Shown: positions 10,354 to 20,117, numbered from the stretch's first letter. The stretch is DNA of 64,000 bases from an uncultured Brachyspira sp. (GCF_934747485.1 NZ_CAKVGN010000001.1:46404-110403); one strand, 5' to 3'. The notes: generated by a model from the letters alone, not told the origin. Numbers and translations: made by a program.

Positions 10354-10766
10354 TGTTACAACCATCAAGAACTAAGTATCGTAAACAGCATAGAGGTAGA
10401 ATGAAAGGTAAGTCCAAAAGAGGAAGTAACTTAACTTTTGGAGATTATGGTTTAATGGCATTAGAGCCTGTATGGCTTACAGATAGACAAATTGAAGCTG
10501 CACGTATTGCTATATCAAGACATGTTAAGCGTGTAGGTAAAATGTGGATAAAAGTATTTCCAGACAAACCTTATACTAAAAAGCCAGCAGAAACAAGAAT
10601 GGGTAAAGGTAAAGGTAACGTTGAATATTGGGTAGCAGTTGTAAAGCCAGGTAAAGTTATATTTGAAATAGCAGGTGTACCAGAAGAATTAGCACAGTCT
10701 GCTTTCAGATTAGCTGGTTTCAAGCTTCCTATTAAAACTAAGTTCATTAAGAGGGAGGCTATATAA
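10353..10766 (+). CDS. rplP: 50S ribosomal protein L16
   Basis: The 137-residue L16 starts [19 protein letters not shown], the standard start, and ends with the [15 protein letters not shown] block. L16 helps position aminoacyl-tRNA in the A site. It overlaps rpsC and rpmC by one base each, so three genes here are translationally coupled. Confidence 0.97.
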   Translation: MLQPSRTKYRKQHRGRMKGKSKRGSNLTFGDYGLMALEPVWLTDRQIEAARIAISRHVKRVGKMWIKVFPDKPYTKKPAETRMGKGKGNVEYWVAVVKPGKVIFEIAGVPEELAQSAFRLAGFKLPIKTKFIKREAI

Positions 10767-10972
10767 TGGCTAAGAATAATAAAGATTACAAGTCATTAGG
10801 TTTAGAAGAGCTTAAGGGTGAACTTCTAAAATTAGAAAAAGAATATCAAGAGCATAGATTTGAAAAAGTAGTTGGTGATGCAAGACAAACTCATCAATTA
10901 AAAAAAGCTCGCAAAGATATAGCTAGAGTTAAGACATTTATACGTCAGCATGAACTTGGCATAAAAAAATAG
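10766..10972 (+). CDS. rpmC: 50S ribosomal protein L29
   Basis: The 68-residue helical L29 has the expected pattern: [24 protein letters not shown], then [17 protein letters not shown] (in pieces). It lies near the tunnel exit beside L23. Its ATG overlaps the rplP stop, and rpsQ follows after 14 bases. Confidence 0.95.
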   Translation: MAKNNKDYKSLGLEELKGELLKLEKEYQEHRFEKVVGDARQTHQLKKARKDIARVKTFIRQHELGIKK

Positions 10973-10986
10973 TGTGAGGTATTACT

Positions 10987-11349
10987 GTGGAAAACAAAGC
11001 AAAAAAATATAAAAGAGTACTTGAAGGAATTGTAGTTTCTGATAAAATGGATAAAACTATAGTTGTAAAAGTTGAAAGTAAACAGAAACACCCCCTTTAT
11101 GGTAAGACTATAAGTAAGAATAAACGCTATAAAGCTCATGATGAAAAAAATGAATGTTTTGAAGGCGATTTAGTAAGAATAATAGAGTGCAGACCTATTA
11201 GTAAAGATAAAAAATTCAGATTAGTAAAAATCGTTAAGAAGTCTGAGCGTGTAGAGAAAGATTCTATGGATAGCGATGTAGAAAGCGTATTAAAACGTGA
11301 GAAGCATGCTCCAGAAGCAGCAGTTTCTTCACAGGTTGAAGGAGAGTAA
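10987..11349 (+). CDS. rpsQ: 30S ribosomal protein S17 with acidic C-terminal extension
   Basis: The S17 core (about residues 8-85) carries the family blocks [25 protein letters not shown] and [26 protein letters not shown]. The protein is 120 residues, against about 85 for most S17; residues from about 88 on form a charged tail ([18 protein letters not shown] and on) without a recognised domain. The start is a GTG at 10987 with GTGAGG eight bases upstream. It precedes rplN by 5 bases. Confidence 0.95.
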   Translation: MENKAKKYKRVLEGIVVSDKMDKTIVVKVESKQKHPLYGKTISKNKRYKAHDEKNECFEGDLVRIIECRPISKDKKFRLVKIVKKSERVEKDSMDSDVESVLKREKHAPEAAVSSQVEGE

Positions 11350-11354
11350 GAATT

Positions 11355-11723
11355 ATGATACAAGTACCAACTACTCTTAATGTAGCCGACAACACAGGCG
11401 TAAAGAAGTTGAAATGTATTAAGGTATTAGGAGGAAGTAGACGCAGATATGCTACTTTAGGAGATGTTATAGTTTGTTCTGTAACTGATATAATCCCTAC
11501 TTGCTCTATAGAAAAAGGTAAAGTTGTAAAAGCTGTAATAGTAAGAGTAAAAAAAGAAGTTAGACGCCCTGATGGTTCATACATACGTTTTGATGAGAAT
11601 GCAGCTGTTATAGTAGACGATAAAAAAGAGCCTCGTGGTAAACGTATATTCGGACCTGTAGCTCGTGAACTTAGGGATAAAGGCTTTATGAAAATCGTAT
11701 CACTTGCACCAGAGGTAATATAA
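11355..11723 (+). CDS. rplN: 50S ribosomal protein L14
   Basis: The 122-residue L14 has the expected length and blocks: [19 protein letters not shown] at the start, [13 protein letters not shown] in the middle, and [22 protein letters not shown] at the end (in pieces). L14 contributes to intersubunit bridges. It begins 5 bases after rpsQ and ends 2 bases before rplX. Confidence 0.97.
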   Translation: MIQVPTTLNVADNTGVKKLKCIKVLGGSRRRYATLGDVIVCSVTDIIPTCSIEKGKVVKAVIVRVKKEVRRPDGSYIRFDENAAVIVDDKKEPRGKRIFGPVARELRDKGFMKIVSLAPEVI

Positions 11724-11725
11724 TT

Positions 11726-12067
11726 ATGATAAAGAAAAAAGATTTTAGTAATACAAAATACAAAATAAAAAAAGGCGATACTGTTGAAGTGATAGCTGGA
11801 GAGCAGAGCGGAGAACGCGGTGAAGTATTGTCTATAGACAGAGCAAAGGGAAGAGCTTTCGTAAAGAATATTAACATGATTAAAAAAACTATGCCTAAAA
11901 GTCAAGAGAATCAAAAAGGCGGTATAGTTGAGAAAGAGGCTTCTATACATATATCTAATCTTATGTTGGTTGACAAAGGCGGTAAAACTACTAGGGTTGG
12001 AAGAAAAGAAGTTGATGGAAAATTAAAAAGATATGCTAAAAAATCAGGCGAAGTTCTTGATAAGTAA
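11726..12067 (+). CDS. rplX: 50S ribosomal protein L24
   Basis: The 113-residue L24 contains a KOW motif (KKGDTVEVIAGEQSGERGEV, about residues 15-34) and the later NMIKKTMPKSQENQKGGIVEKE block. It is an early assembly protein of the large subunit. The usual order rplN-rplX-rplE is kept. Confidence 0.96.
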   Translation: MIKKKDFSNTKYKIKKGDTVEVIAGEQSGERGEVLSIDRAKGRAFVKNINMIKKTMPKSQENQKGGIVEKEASIHISNLMLVDKGGKTTRVGRKEVDGKLKRYAKKSGEVLDK

Positions 12068-12083
12068 GTAGGAGTTATTAAAT

Positions 12084-12647
12084 ATGTCAGTATTGAAAGA
12101 TAGATATGAAAAAGAAATAAGACAATCTTTATTAAAAGATATGAATTTAAGCTCCTCTATGGCTATACCTAAAATAGAGAAAATTATTATCAATATGGGT
12201 ATTACTCAAGCTGTAACAGACAAAAAATATGTTGACTCTGCTGTAGAAGAACTTAGTCAAATAGCAGGTCAGAGAGCTGTTATCACTAGAGCTAAAAAGT
12301 CTATAGCTAACTTCAAATTAAGACAAGGTATGCCTATAGGTTGTAGAGTAACTTTGAGAGGAGAGAGAATGTATGACTTCTTGGAAAGGTTAATTTTCAT
12401 AGCTTTACCAAGAGTAAGAGACTTCCAAGGTATTCCGAGAAGAGGTTTTGACGGAAGAGGTAATTACAATTTAGGTATAAAAGAGCATATTATATTCCCA
12501 GAAATAAGTTTCGACAAAACAGATGCTGTTAAGGGATTAAATATAACAATAGTAACAACTGCAGATAATGACGATATGGCTCGCATTTTATTAGAACGTA
12601 TAGGTTTGCCATTTCGTGCTGCACCTAAAAGTCAGGAGAATAAATAA
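12084..12647 (+). CDS. rplE: 50S ribosomal protein L5
   Basis: The 187-residue L5 binds 5S rRNA and contacts P-site tRNA. Family blocks include [12 protein letters not shown] near residue 29, [20 protein letters not shown] near residue 75, [24 protein letters not shown] in pieces, and the end GLPF. Its stop overlaps rpsN by one base. Confidence 0.97.
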   Translation: MSVLKDRYEKEIRQSLLKDMNLSSSMAIPKIEKIIINMGITQAVTDKKYVDSAVEELSQIAGQRAVITRAKKSIANFKLRQGMPIGCRVTLRGERMYDFLERLIFIALPRVRDFQGIPRRGFDGRGNYNLGIKEHIIFPEISFDKTDAVKGLNITIVTTADNDDMARILLERIGLPFRAAPKSQENK

Positions 12648-12832
12648 TGGCTAGATTGGCACTTAAAGTTAAAGCTACAAAAAAACAAAAATATAAAACA
12701 AGACAATATAATCGCTGCCCTATATGTGGAAGACCTCGTGCTTATATAAGACAGTATAAAATGTGTAGAATCTGTTTTAGAGATTTAGCAAATAAAGGTT
12801 TAATACCGGGCGTAACTAAGTCTAGTTGGTAA
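12647..12832 (+). CDS. rpsN: 30S ribosomal protein S14, zinc-binding short type
   Basis: The 61-residue protein is the short, zinc-ribbon form of S14. The four ligands are visible as CPIC (residues 25-28 approximately) and CRIC. The flanks [20 protein letters not shown] and the end GVTKSSW are typical of the type Z family. It overlaps rplE by one base and precedes rpsH by 18 bases. Confidence 0.96.
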   Translation: MARLALKVKATKKQKYKTRQYNRCPICGRPRAYIRQYKMCRICFRDLANKGLIPGVTKSSW

Positions 12833-12850
12833 TTTAAGGAGAGTATATAA

Positions 12851-13252
12851 ATGAGCGTACATGATCCAATAGCAGATGCTTTAACTGTGATTAGAAATGG
12901 TTGCAGAGCAAAAAAAGAGAATGTAACTATACCTTTTTCTACAAAAATGGAAAATATACTTGCAATTTTGAAAAAAGAAGGGTATATTAATGACTTCAAA
13001 AAAGTAGAAGTAAAAGATAAAAATTTCTTCCGCATAGAAATAGATTTGAAATATTATGAGGGAAATTCTGTTATAGAAGGTATTCAAAGAGTATCAACTC
13101 CAGGTCTTAGAGTTTATACATCAGTAGATACTATTCCTCAAGTAAAAAATGGTTTCGGTATATCTGTAATCTCTACTAGTAAAGGTGTAATGACTGACAA
13201 AGAAGCTAGAAAAGAGAAAGTCGGCGGCGAAGTTTTATGTTATGTATGGTAA
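12851..13252 (+). CDS. rpsH: 30S ribosomal protein S8
   Basis: The 133-residue S8 starts DPIADALTVIRNG after MSVH and ends GGEVLCYVW; the ISTSKGVMTDKEARKEKVGG block is typical. S8 organises the central domain of 16S rRNA and in E. coli represses the spc operon. TAAGGAGAG precedes the ATG. Confidence 0.97.
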   Translation: MSVHDPIADALTVIRNGCRAKKENVTIPFSTKMENILAILKKEGYINDFKKVEVKDKNFFRIEIDLKYYEGNSVIEGIQRVSTPGLRVYTSVDTIPQVKNGFGISVISTSKGVMTDKEARKEKVGGEVLCYVW

Positions 13253-13277
13253 TATAAATTGAGAGAGGGTATTTACA

Positions 13278-13850
13278 ATGAGTAGATTATCAAATAAGCC
13301 TATAGCGATTCCTCAAGGCGTTGAAGTAAAAATTGACGGCCACAAAGTAGTCGTAAAAGGTAAAAGAGGGGAGTTGACAAGAGAGTTTTTTGATTATATA
13401 ATACTTGAACTTGAAAATAATTCTCTTTGGGTTAAACCTCCTAAGATTGATAGCACTGATGAAGAAGCTATAAAAGAAAATAAAGCTAAGTATTCTGCTA
13501 AATTAGGTTTAGTTTGGAAACTTATTTCTAACATGATAGAAGGTGTTAATACTGGTTATAAAAAAGTATTACAATTAGAAGGTACAGGTTACCGTTCTAA
13601 TGTTCAGGGAGATACTTTAACATTACAATTAGGTTTCTCTAGTGATGTAAAAATGAAAATCCCTGAGGGTATCAAAGTAACAGTAGAAAAAGACACTAAA
13701 ATCATTATAGAAGGTAATGATAAAGAGAAAGTAGGCGAACTCGCTATGAATATTAAAAAGAAAAGACCTGTTGAGCCATATAAAGGTAAAGGTGTAAGAT
13801 TTGAAGGCGAGTATGTTAAAATGAAAGAAAGTAAAAAAGCTGCTAAGTAA
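13278..13850 (+). CDS. rplF: 50S ribosomal protein L6
   Basis: The 190-residue L6 has two related domains. Blocks include MSRLSNKPIAIPQGV at the start, GYKKVLQLEGTGYR near residue 93, and the KKRPVEPYKGKGVRFEGE end. It is slightly longer than the usual 177-180 because of extra residues near 50-70 (SLWVKPPKIDSTDEE). It lies in standard spc order between rpsH and rplR. Confidence 0.96.
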   Translation: MSRLSNKPIAIPQGVEVKIDGHKVVVKGKRGELTREFFDYIILELENNSLWVKPPKIDSTDEEAIKENKAKYSAKLGLVWKLISNMIEGVNTGYKKVLQLEGTGYRSNVQGDTLTLQLGFSSDVKMKIPEGIKVTVEKDTKIIIEGNDKEKVGELAMNIKKKRPVEPYKGKGVRFEGEYVKMKESKKAAK

Positions 13851-13862
13851 GGGGTAAGCTAT

Positions 13863-14219
13863 ATGAGTTTAAGAGAAAAAATTAAAGCTCAACGCGAAAG
13901 AAGAAAGAGAAGCATACGTATAAAAATAGAAGGAAGTTCACAGCGTCCTAGACTTACAGTTTATAAAAGTCTTAAATATGTATCTGCTCAAATAATAGAT
14001 GATAGTAAAGGTGTAACTTTAGTATCAGCATCTTCTCAAGAGAAAGATTTAAAAAGCGGTAAGAATGTAGATGTAGCTAAAGAGATAGGTAAAGTATTAG
14101 CTACAAGAGCAAAAGAAAAAAATATTAATGAAGTAGTGTTTGATAGAAACGGCTATATATATCATGGAAAAATAAAATCCTTAGCTGACGGTGCTCGTGA
14201 AGCAGGATTGAAATTTTAA
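13863..14219 (+). CDS. rplR: 50S ribosomal protein L18
   Basis: The 118-residue L18 binds 5S rRNA. Family features are the basic N-terminus ([25 protein letters not shown] in pieces), the YVSAQIID strand and the end [24 protein letters not shown] (in pieces). It follows rplF by 12 bases and is followed by rpsE after 11. Confidence 0.96.
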   Translation: MSLREKIKAQRERRKRSIRIKIEGSSQRPRLTVYKSLKYVSAQIIDDSKGVTLVSASSQEKDLKSGKNVDVAKEIGKVLATRAKEKNINEVVFDRNGYIYHGKIKSLADGAREAGLKF

Positions 14220-14230
14220 GGAGTATAACC

Positions 14231-14743
14231 TTGGCACACGATAATAACGAAGAAAAAAGTATGTTTGAAGAGCGTCTAATAACTCTAAACAGAGTAGCTA
14301 AAGTTATGAAAGGTGGAAGACGCTTTAGATTTGCAGCTTTAATGGTTTTAGGTGATAAAAACGGACATGTTGGTTTAGGTTACGGTAAAGCAAACGAAGT
14401 ACCTGATGCTATAAGAAAAGCTATAGAGCAGGCTAAAAAGAATATGATAGAAGTTAACCTTAAAGGTGAAACTATTCCTCATAATACAGTTGGCGTATTT
14501 AGAAGCAGCAGAATAATAATGAAACCAGCTTCTAAAGGTACAGGAGTTATTTCAGGCGGTCCTGCACGTGCTGTATTAGAATTAGCAGGAGTTAAAAATA
14601 TTCTTTCAAAATCTTTAGGCAACAACAATTCTATGAACTTGGCTAAAGCTACTTTTGAAGGTTTAAAATCTTTACAAACTGTTCAAGATATGGCTAACAA
14701 AAGAGGACTTAGTGTTGACCAGATTTATGGGAGGGCTGAATAA
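14231..14743 (+). CDS. rpsE: 30S ribosomal protein S5
   Basis: The 170-residue S5 has the double-stranded RNA-binding fold at the N-terminus ([22 protein letters not shown], in pieces) followed by the S5 C-terminal domain with [24 protein letters not shown] sequence. It affects decoding fidelity. The start is a rare TTG at 14231, supported by AAGGAG eight or nine bases upstream and by the absence of a better ATG. It overlaps rpmD by one base. Confidence 0.96.
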   Translation: MAHDNNEEKSMFEERLITLNRVAKVMKGGRRFRFAALMVLGDKNGHVGLGYGKANEVPDAIRKAIEQAKKNMIEVNLKGETIPHNTVGVFRSSRIIMKPASKGTGVISGGPARAVLELAGVKNILSKSLGNNNSMNLAKATFEGLKSLQTVQDMANKRGLSVDQIYGRAE

Positions 14744-14922
14744 TGGCTAAAGTTGTAATAACATTAGTTAAATCTCCTATAGGCTATGAGAAGTCTCAAA
14801 GAGATACTGTTGTAGCTTTAGGTTTCAAAAAGAGAAGAAGAGTTGTAGAACATGAAGCAACTCCTCAAATAAATGGAATGATTAATAAAATATCACATCT
14901 TTTAAAAGTAGAGTATAAGTGA
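14743..14922 (+). CDS. rpmD: 50S ribosomal protein L30
   Basis: This 59-residue gene starts at an ATG that overlaps the rpsE stop (TAATG) and ends TGA at 14920-14922. The protein starts [20 protein letters not shown] and has the [20 protein letters not shown] block, which is diagnostic for bacterial L30. Position between rpsE and rplO is canonical. Confidence 0.95.
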   Translation: MAKVVITLVKSPIGYEKSQRDTVVALGFKKRRRVVEHEATPQINGMINKISHLLKVEYK

Positions 14923-14932
14923 GGGCTAGAGA

Positions 14933-15412
14933 ATGGCACAGGAAAATACAAAAATATTAAGAGCTCCAAAAGGATCGAGCAAGAATCGTCATAGAGTAGG
15001 ACGCGGACAAGGTTCTGGTTGGGGTTGTACTGCAGGAAGAGGTGATAAAGGTGCTCAGTCTCGTGCAGGTTACAGCAGAAGAGCTGGTTTTGAAGGCGGA
15101 CAGATGCCTTTACATAGAAGAATTCCTAAAAGCGGTTTCACTAATGCTGCTTTCAAAAAGTCTGTAGATGTTATCAATGTTGGAGATTTAGATTCATTAG
15201 GTTCTAACGAAATATCGAGAGAGGCTTTGGTTAAATTAGGTTATTTATCTTCTACTAAAGATTATATAAAACTTCTTTCTATGGGTGAAGTTAAAGGTGC
15301 TATCACTATTACCGTTGATCTTGCTAGCAAAAAAGCTATAGAGAAGATTGAAAAATCTGGCGGTAAAGTTATAATACATGAACGCAAAAAATATATTAGA
15401 GAAAAGAAGTAA
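14933..15412 (+). CDS. rplO: 50S ribosomal protein L15
   Basis: The 159-residue L15 has the glycine- and arginine-rich N-terminal extension that enters 23S rRNA (GRGQGSGWGCTAGRGDKGAQ, about residues 23-42) and the GFEGGQMPLHRRIPKSGF block (in pieces). The cysteine in GWGCTAGRG replaces the lysine usual at that place. It lies 10 bases after rpmD and 12 bases before secY. Confidence 0.96.
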   Translation: MAQENTKILRAPKGSSKNRHRVGRGQGSGWGCTAGRGDKGAQSRAGYSRRAGFEGGQMPLHRRIPKSGFTNAAFKKSVDVINVGDLDSLGSNEISREALVKLGYLSSTKDYIKLLSMGEVKGAITITVDLASKKAIEKIEKSGGKVIIHERKKYIREKK

Positions 15413-15424
15413 GGTTGTTTATAA

Positions 15425-16765
15425 ATGTTTAAGTCATTAACTAATATATTTAGAGTACCAGAATTAAGAAGCAGGATACTGTTTACAGTTCTTGCTATTT
15501 TGGTATATAGAATAGGCAGTCATATTCCAACTCCGGGTATAGACCCAACTGCACTTTTGGGCTTTTTATCATCAGCTCAAGGCGGCGGCGGTCTTTTAAC
15601 TATTATGGATTTATTTTCCGGCGGTGCTTTATTTAGATTTTCTATATTAGCACTTGGAATTATGCCTTATATATCCGCTTCTATCATCATGCAGCTTCTT
15701 GGTGTTGTTATACCGGCACTTGAGAGAATGCAAAAAGAAGGTGAGAGCGGTCGTAAAAAAATTAACCAATATGTTAGATATCTAACACTTGGTCTTTGTG
15801 TGGTTCAATCTGCAGCTATGGCTAGCTGGATTCAAAGTATAAATGAAGGTGCTATGATATTTATGAGACCCGGTTTGGGTTTTATACTTCTCGTAGTGAT
15901 TACAGCTACTACTGGTACCATGTTCTTAATGTGGCTAGGTGACCAAATTACAGAACGCGGCCTTGGTAATGGTATATCTGTAATAATATTCGCTGGTATT
16001 GTTGCCCGCATTCCTGCAGGATTCTATGATGTTATACAGAAAAAAGATACTGATTATTTGAACTCATTAGTAATAGTTCTTTTCTTTATAATATTTGCTA
16101 TAGTGATATTCTGCGTAGTTTATGAAGAAAGCGGACAGAGAAGAATACCTGTTCAATATGCTAAGAGAGTTGTAGGAAGAAGGGTATTTGGTGCACAATC
16201 AACTCATATACCTTTCAAAATTAACCCATCTGGTGTTATACCTATAATATTCGCATCAGCTTTGATGGCTATTCCAGCACAGATTGCTAGTTTAACAAGA
16301 GGTGTTCAATGGAGATGGTTGGACGCTTTGCTTAGATTTTTCTCTTATGGAAGTTGGGCTTATATAATTCTTTATTGTCTTTTAGTTATTATGTTTGCCT
16401 ATGTTTATACATCTGTACAATTTAACCCAGATGATATAGCAGAGAATCTTAAAAAACAAGGCGGATTTATCCCCGGTTACAGACCCGGCACACAAACTGC
16501 TGAATATTTAAGAACTGTATTAAGCAGAATAACAATAGGCGGTTCATTGTTCTTGGCTGCTATTGCTGTGTTCCCAGATTTAATGTCTAAGATTCCTGTA
16601 TTTGCTCCTTTCAAAGGAACTAACAATTCTTTAGTTTATTTGATGGGCGGTACATCTGTAATGATTAGTGTAAGTGTTGCTGTTGAGTTGTTAAAGCAAA
16701 TAGAGTCTTACTTACAGATGCATAACTATGATGGTATATTGAAGAAGTCTAAGGTGAGAAGGTAA
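15425..16765 (+). CDS. secY: Preprotein translocase channel subunit SecY
   Basis: The 446-residue inner-membrane protein has about ten hydrophobic segments. SecY hallmarks are visible: [13 protein letters not shown] near residue 29, [17 protein letters not shown] near residue 77, [12 protein letters not shown] near residue 180, and the cytoplasmic loop [15 protein letters not shown] near residue 350. It forms the SecYEG channel for secreted proteins, lipoproteins and membrane proteins. It ends the spc portion; the usual adk and map genes are missing between it and infA. Confidence 0.97.
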   Translation: MFKSLTNIFRVPELRSRILFTVLAILVYRIGSHIPTPGIDPTALLGFLSSAQGGGGLLTIMDLFSGGALFRFSILALGIMPYISASIIMQLLGVVIPALERMQKEGESGRKKINQYVRYLTLGLCVVQSAAMASWIQSINEGAMIFMRPGLGFILLVVITATTGTMFLMWLGDQITERGLGNGISVIIFAGIVARIPAGFYDVIQKKDTDYLNSLVIVLFFIIFAIVIFCVVYEESGQRRIPVQYAKRVVGRRVFGAQSTHIPFKINPSGVIPIIFASALMAIPAQIASLTRGVQWRWLDALLRFFSYGSWAYIILYCLLVIMFAYVYTSVQFNPDDIAENLKKQGGFIPGYRPGTQTAEYLRTVLSRITIGGSLFLAAIAVFPDLMSKIPVFAPFKGTNNSLVYLMGGTSVMISVSVAVELLKQIESYLQMHNYDGILKKSKVRR

Positions 16766-16770
16766 TTAAT

Positions 16771-16989
16771 ATGGCAGAGAAAGAAAATATAGAGGTAGAA
16801 GGTACAGTAGTAGAGCCTCTTCCTAATGCTACTTTTAGAGTAGAGTTAGAGAATGGTCATAAGATATTGGCACATATTTCTGGAAAGATGCGTATGAACT
16901 TTATTCGTATACTTCCCGGAGATAAAGTAACTATAGAAATGTCGCCCTATGATTTAACAAAGGGTAGAATAATTTATCGTTATAAGTAA
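16771..16989 (+). CDS. infA: Translation initiation factor IF-1
   Basis: The 72-residue single-OB-fold protein has the IF-1 signature: [23 protein letters not shown], then [19 protein letters not shown], and GRIIYRYK at the end (all in pieces). IF-1 blocks the A site during initiation. It starts 5 bases after secY. Confidence 0.97.
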   Translation: MAEKENIEVEGTVVEPLPNATFRVELENGHKILAHISGKMRMNFIRILPGDKVTIEMSPYDLTKGRIIYRYK

Positions 16990-17009
16990 AATAATGGAGA
17001 ACATTTAAT

Positions 17010-17126
17010 ATGAAAGTAAAAAGTTCGGTAAAAAAACGTTGTAATGACTGTCAAATAGTAAGAAGAAAAGGCGTAGTTAGAGTCATATGTAAGAAAAACC
17101 CAAGACATAAACAAAAACAGAAGTAA
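17010..17126 (+). CDS. rpmJ: 50S ribosomal protein L36, zinc-binding type
   Basis: This 38-codon gene starts at ATG 17010 after a GGAGA site and ends TAA at 17124-17126. The protein begins [20 protein letters not shown] and keeps the zinc ligands: Cys11, Cys14, Cys27 and a His in NPRHKQKQK. Its place between infA and rpsM is canonical. Confidence 0.95.
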   Translation: MKVKSSVKKRCNDCQIVRRKGVVRVICKKNPRHKQKQK

Positions 17127-17148
17127 TTAATTTAAGGAGATAATTAGT

Positions 17149-17538
17149 ATGGCACGTTTAATGGGTGTTGAAATAAGAAATAATAAAAGAATAGAAATCG
17201 CCCTAACAGATATATATGGTATAGGACGTACTTTAGCACATGTAATTTGTGATAAGGCTAATATAGATTATTCTATAAAAGCTAAAGACCTTACAGATGC
17301 TCAAATTACAGCTTTAAGAGATGCAATAGAAGCCACAACTAAAGTGGAAGGAGATTTGCGTACAGAGCTTTTTAATAATATTAAACGTTTAAAAGATATT
17401 CACTCATATCGCGGAATGCGTCATATAAAAAGACTTCCAGTACGCGGTCAGAGAACAAGAACTAACTCTCGTAACGCTAGAGGCGGCGGAGCAAGAAAAG
17501 CTATAGCTGGTAAGAAAAAAGCACCAGGTAAGAAGTAA
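17149..17538 (+). CDS. rpsM: 30S ribosomal protein S13
   Basis: The 129-residue S13 starts MARLMGVEIRNNKRIEIALT and carries the conserved DIHSYRGMRHIKRLPVRGQRT region and TRTNSRNARG (in pieces), with a lysine-rich end. It contacts tRNA and the S19 protein in the 30S head. It opens the alpha portion of the superoperon. Confidence 0.97.
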   Translation: MARLMGVEIRNNKRIEIALTDIYGIGRTLAHVICDKANIDYSIKAKDLTDAQITALRDAIEATTKVEGDLRTELFNNIKRLKDIHSYRGMRHIKRLPVRGQRTRTNSRNARGGGARKAIAGKKKAPGKK

Positions 17539-17564
17539 AAAATAAACTTTAATGGGGGAGAATA

Positions 17565-17975
17565 GTGGCTACTCAAAAAGGTAAAAAAACACTAAAAGAT
17601 AAAAAAATAAAAAAAGATAGAAAAGTGGAAGCTTTTGGTATAGTGCATATAAAAGCTAGCTTTAATAATACAATAGTTACTATCACTGACAGAAACGGTG
17701 ATACTTTATCTTGGGCTAGTGCTGGTTTAGATGGAGAATATAAAAGCAGTAAGAAATCTACTCCATTTGCTGCACAGGTTGCTAGTGAGAAGGCATCTAA
17801 AAAAGCTTATGAGATGGGTGTAAGAGAAGTTGAAGTTTATGTAAAAGGTCCTGGTATGGGCAGAGAAAGCTCAATCAGAGCTGTAGAAGCTGCAGGATTA
17901 AAAGTAAAACTTATTAAGGATGTTACACCAATGCCTCATAATGGTTGCCGTCCTCAAAAAAGAAGAAGAATATAA
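17565..17975 (+). CDS. rpsK: 30S ribosomal protein S11
   Basis: The 136-residue S11 has a lysine-rich N-terminus and the family blocks [45 protein letters not shown], and the C-terminal [14 protein letters not shown]. The asparagine-glycine in HNG is the site that forms isoaspartate in E. coli S11. The start is a GTG at 17565 with GGGGGAG upstream. Confidence 0.96.
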   Translation: MATQKGKKTLKDKKIKKDRKVEAFGIVHIKASFNNTIVTITDRNGDTLSWASAGLDGEYKSSKKSTPFAAQVASEKASKKAYEMGVREVEVYVKGPGMGRESSIRAVEAAGLKVKLIKDVTPMPHNGCRPQKRRRI

Positions 17976-17996
17976 TTAATTGGGAGATAAATAATT

Positions 17997-18623
17997 ATGG
18001 CTAGATATAGAGATGCAAGCTGCAGATTATGCCGCCGTGAAAAAATGAAACTTATGCTTAAAGGCGAGAGATGTCTTACGGCTAAATGTGCTATAACAAA
18101 AAAGAGAGAAGTTCCAGGTCCTACTAACCGTAAAATGAAACAATTGTCAGAATACGGTATTCAGATGAGAGAAAAACAAAAAGTTAAACGTATTTATGGA
18201 ATATTAGAAAAACAATTCAGAAACTATTATCATGAGGCTAACCGTGTAGCTGGTGTTACTGGTGAAAACTTGCTCAGATTATTAGAGCTTCGCCTTGATA
18301 ATGTTGTTTATAGACTTGGTCTTGCTAAAAGCAGAGCTCAGGCTAGACAATTCGTACAACATGGTTTCATTAATGTTAATGGAAAAACTATGTCTGTACC
18401 TTCTTATAGTATGAAAGTTGGAGATAAGGTTTCTTTCTCTCAGAGAGGAAATTCTATTACTCAAGTAAAAGAATTGCTTGATGGTTTAAAAAGTGAATAT
18501 GTTCCTGCTTGGTTAAGTTTAGATTTGTCTGCTAAACAAGGTGAAATAGTAACATTACCAATAAGAGAGCATATAGAGTATCCTATTAATGAACAGCTCA
18601 TTATTGAGTATTATTCTAAGTAA
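17997..18623 (+). CDS. rpsD: 30S ribosomal protein S4
   Basis: The 208-residue S4 has an N-terminal segment with CRLCRREKMKL and a further Cys (KC at about residue 35), consistent with the zinc-binding form, and an S4 RNA-binding domain (LRLDNVVYRLGLAKSRAQARQFVQHGFINVNG, in pieces). It nucleates 16S assembly and in many bacteria represses the alpha operon. It lies between rpsK and rpoA as expected. Confidence 0.96.
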   Translation: MARYRDASCRLCRREKMKLMLKGERCLTAKCAITKKREVPGPTNRKMKQLSEYGIQMREKQKVKRIYGILEKQFRNYYHEANRVAGVTGENLLRLLELRLDNVVYRLGLAKSRAQARQFVQHGFINVNGKTMSVPSYSMKVGDKVSFSQRGNSITQVKELLDGLKSEYVPAWLSLDLSAKQGEIVTLPIREHIEYPINEQLIIEYYSK

Positions 18624-18653
18624 TGGAACTCTTTGATAAGGGGTATTGAAAGA

Positions 18654-19631
18654 ATGGCATTAAAAGAAATATTAGAATCTATTAGACATCCGCATAGAGT
18701 TACATTTGAAGCTAGAGATTTAACTCCTAATTATGGTAAATTTGTAGCACAGCCTTTTGAAAGAGGATATGCCACTACTATTGGAAATGCTCTAAGAAGA
18801 GTATTATTATCATCTATACCTGGATATGCTATCACTGCTATCAAAATAGATGGCGTTACTAATGAATTTGAAAATGTTCCTGGTATGAAAGAAGACACAA
18901 TAGTGATGATTATGCATCTTAAAAATGTTGTGGTAGCTCTTCCTGAAAATGTTGATGCTAAAACTATACATATTAAAAAAGAAGGTCCTTGTACAGTTAC
19001 TGCTGCTGATTTCGCTTCTGCTGATGCTGATGTATCTGTATTTAATCCTGAACATCATATTGCTACTATAGCTGAAGGTTATACTTTTGAAATGGACGTT
19101 CAGATAGAATCAGGTTATAACTATGTGCCTGCTGAAGTTAATATGGAGTTGCTTGAAGATGTGAATGCTATAGCTATAGATGCTATATATTCTCCTATAG
19201 TAAGTGTTAAATTTGCTGTTGATGATGTTAGAGTGGGTCAGCGTATAAATTATTATGGTAAACTTACTTTAGAAATAGAAACTAAAGGTAATATTGCCCC
19301 TGAAAAAGCTCTATCTTGGGCAGCTAAATTACTTAGAGATAATCTCACTCCTTTTATGCTTCCTGAAGAGGCTAATGGTGATGATGAAAAAATAGAAGAA
19401 ACTCCTAAAGATTCTGTACTTGATTCTTTAAAAGATAAACATGTTGAAGAAGTTGAGTTTTCTGTTAGAACTGCTAATTTCTTGATATCTTCTGATCTTA
19501 AAACTTTAGATAAAGTTGCTCTTAAAACTGATGCTGATTTGTTAAGATTAATTGGTGCTAATGAAATGATTATAGAAGAGATTAAAGAAAAGCTTGCAGA
19601 ATATAATGCTCATCTTGGTATGAGAGGCTAA
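18654..19631 (+). CDS. rpoA: RNA polymerase alpha subunit with atypical C-terminal domain
   Basis: I start the 325-residue protein at ATG 18654, because AAGGGG at 18638-18643 is well placed for it; an upstream TTG at 18633 would precede the ribosome binding site. The assembly domain is intact (FERGYATTIGNALRRVLLSSIPG, in pieces). After an acidic linker (NGDDEKIEE) comes the C-terminal domain with VRTANFL, matching E. coli R265 and N268. The usual NLGKKSL turn, which binds UP-element DNA, is replaced by GANEMII. The gene is followed by rplQ. Confidence 0.96.
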   Translation: MALKEILESIRHPHRVTFEARDLTPNYGKFVAQPFERGYATTIGNALRRVLLSSIPGYAITAIKIDGVTNEFENVPGMKEDTIVMIMHLKNVVVALPENVDAKTIHIKKEGPCTVTAADFASADADVSVFNPEHHIATIAEGYTFEMDVQIESGYNYVPAEVNMELLEDVNAIAIDAIYSPIVSVKFAVDDVRVGQRINYYGKLTLEIETKGNIAPEKALSWAAKLLRDNLTPFMLPEEANGDDEKIEETPKDSVLDSLKDKHVEEVEFSVRTANFLISSDLKTLDKVALKTDADLLRLIGANEMIIEEIKEKLAEYNAHLGMRG

Positions 19632-19649
19632 TAAAATTAAGGATAATGT

Positions 19650-20039
19650 ATGAGACATAGAGTTACTGTTAAAAAATTTAATAAAACTAGTGCCCACAAA
19701 AAGGCTATGTTTAACAATATGATAACTTCTCTTTTCAAATATGAGAAAATTGAAACTACTAAAGAGAAAGGTAGAGCTTTAAAACAATTAGCTGATAAGT
19801 TAATTTATAGAGCTAAAGTTGATAATGTTCATAATAGAAGATTAGTTTCTAAATATGTAAAAGATAAAGCAATACTTGCTAAACTTTTCAAAGATATCGC
19901 TCCTAAATATGTTAACAAAAATGGCGGATTTGTAAGAAAAATCTTATCATACAAAAGATTTGGTGACGGAGCTGATATGTGTATTGTGATGTTATGCGAT
20001 TCTGATAGCTCATCTGCTAATAAAACTGAAGCAAAATAA
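19650..20039 (+). CDS. rplQ: 50S ribosomal protein L17
   Basis: The 129-residue L17 starts MRHRVTVKKFNKTSAHKKAM and contains the MFNNMITSLFKYEKIETTKEK block, then RFGDGADMCIV near the end. It is the last gene of the superoperon. An overlapping out-of-frame ATG four bases upstream stops after four codons and is not the start. Confidence 0.96.
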   Translation: MRHRVTVKKFNKTSAHKKAMFNNMITSLFKYEKIETTKEKGRALKQLADKLIYRAKVDNVHNRRLVSKYVKDKAILAKLFKDIAPKYVNKNGGFVRKILSYKRFGDGADMCIVMLCDSDSSSANKTEAK

Positions 20040-20117
20040 AAAATAATTTTAATAATTTAAAATAATAATCGTTTATTAATCTAATTATATATAAACAAAA
20101 GTAAATTTTATGTGTTG

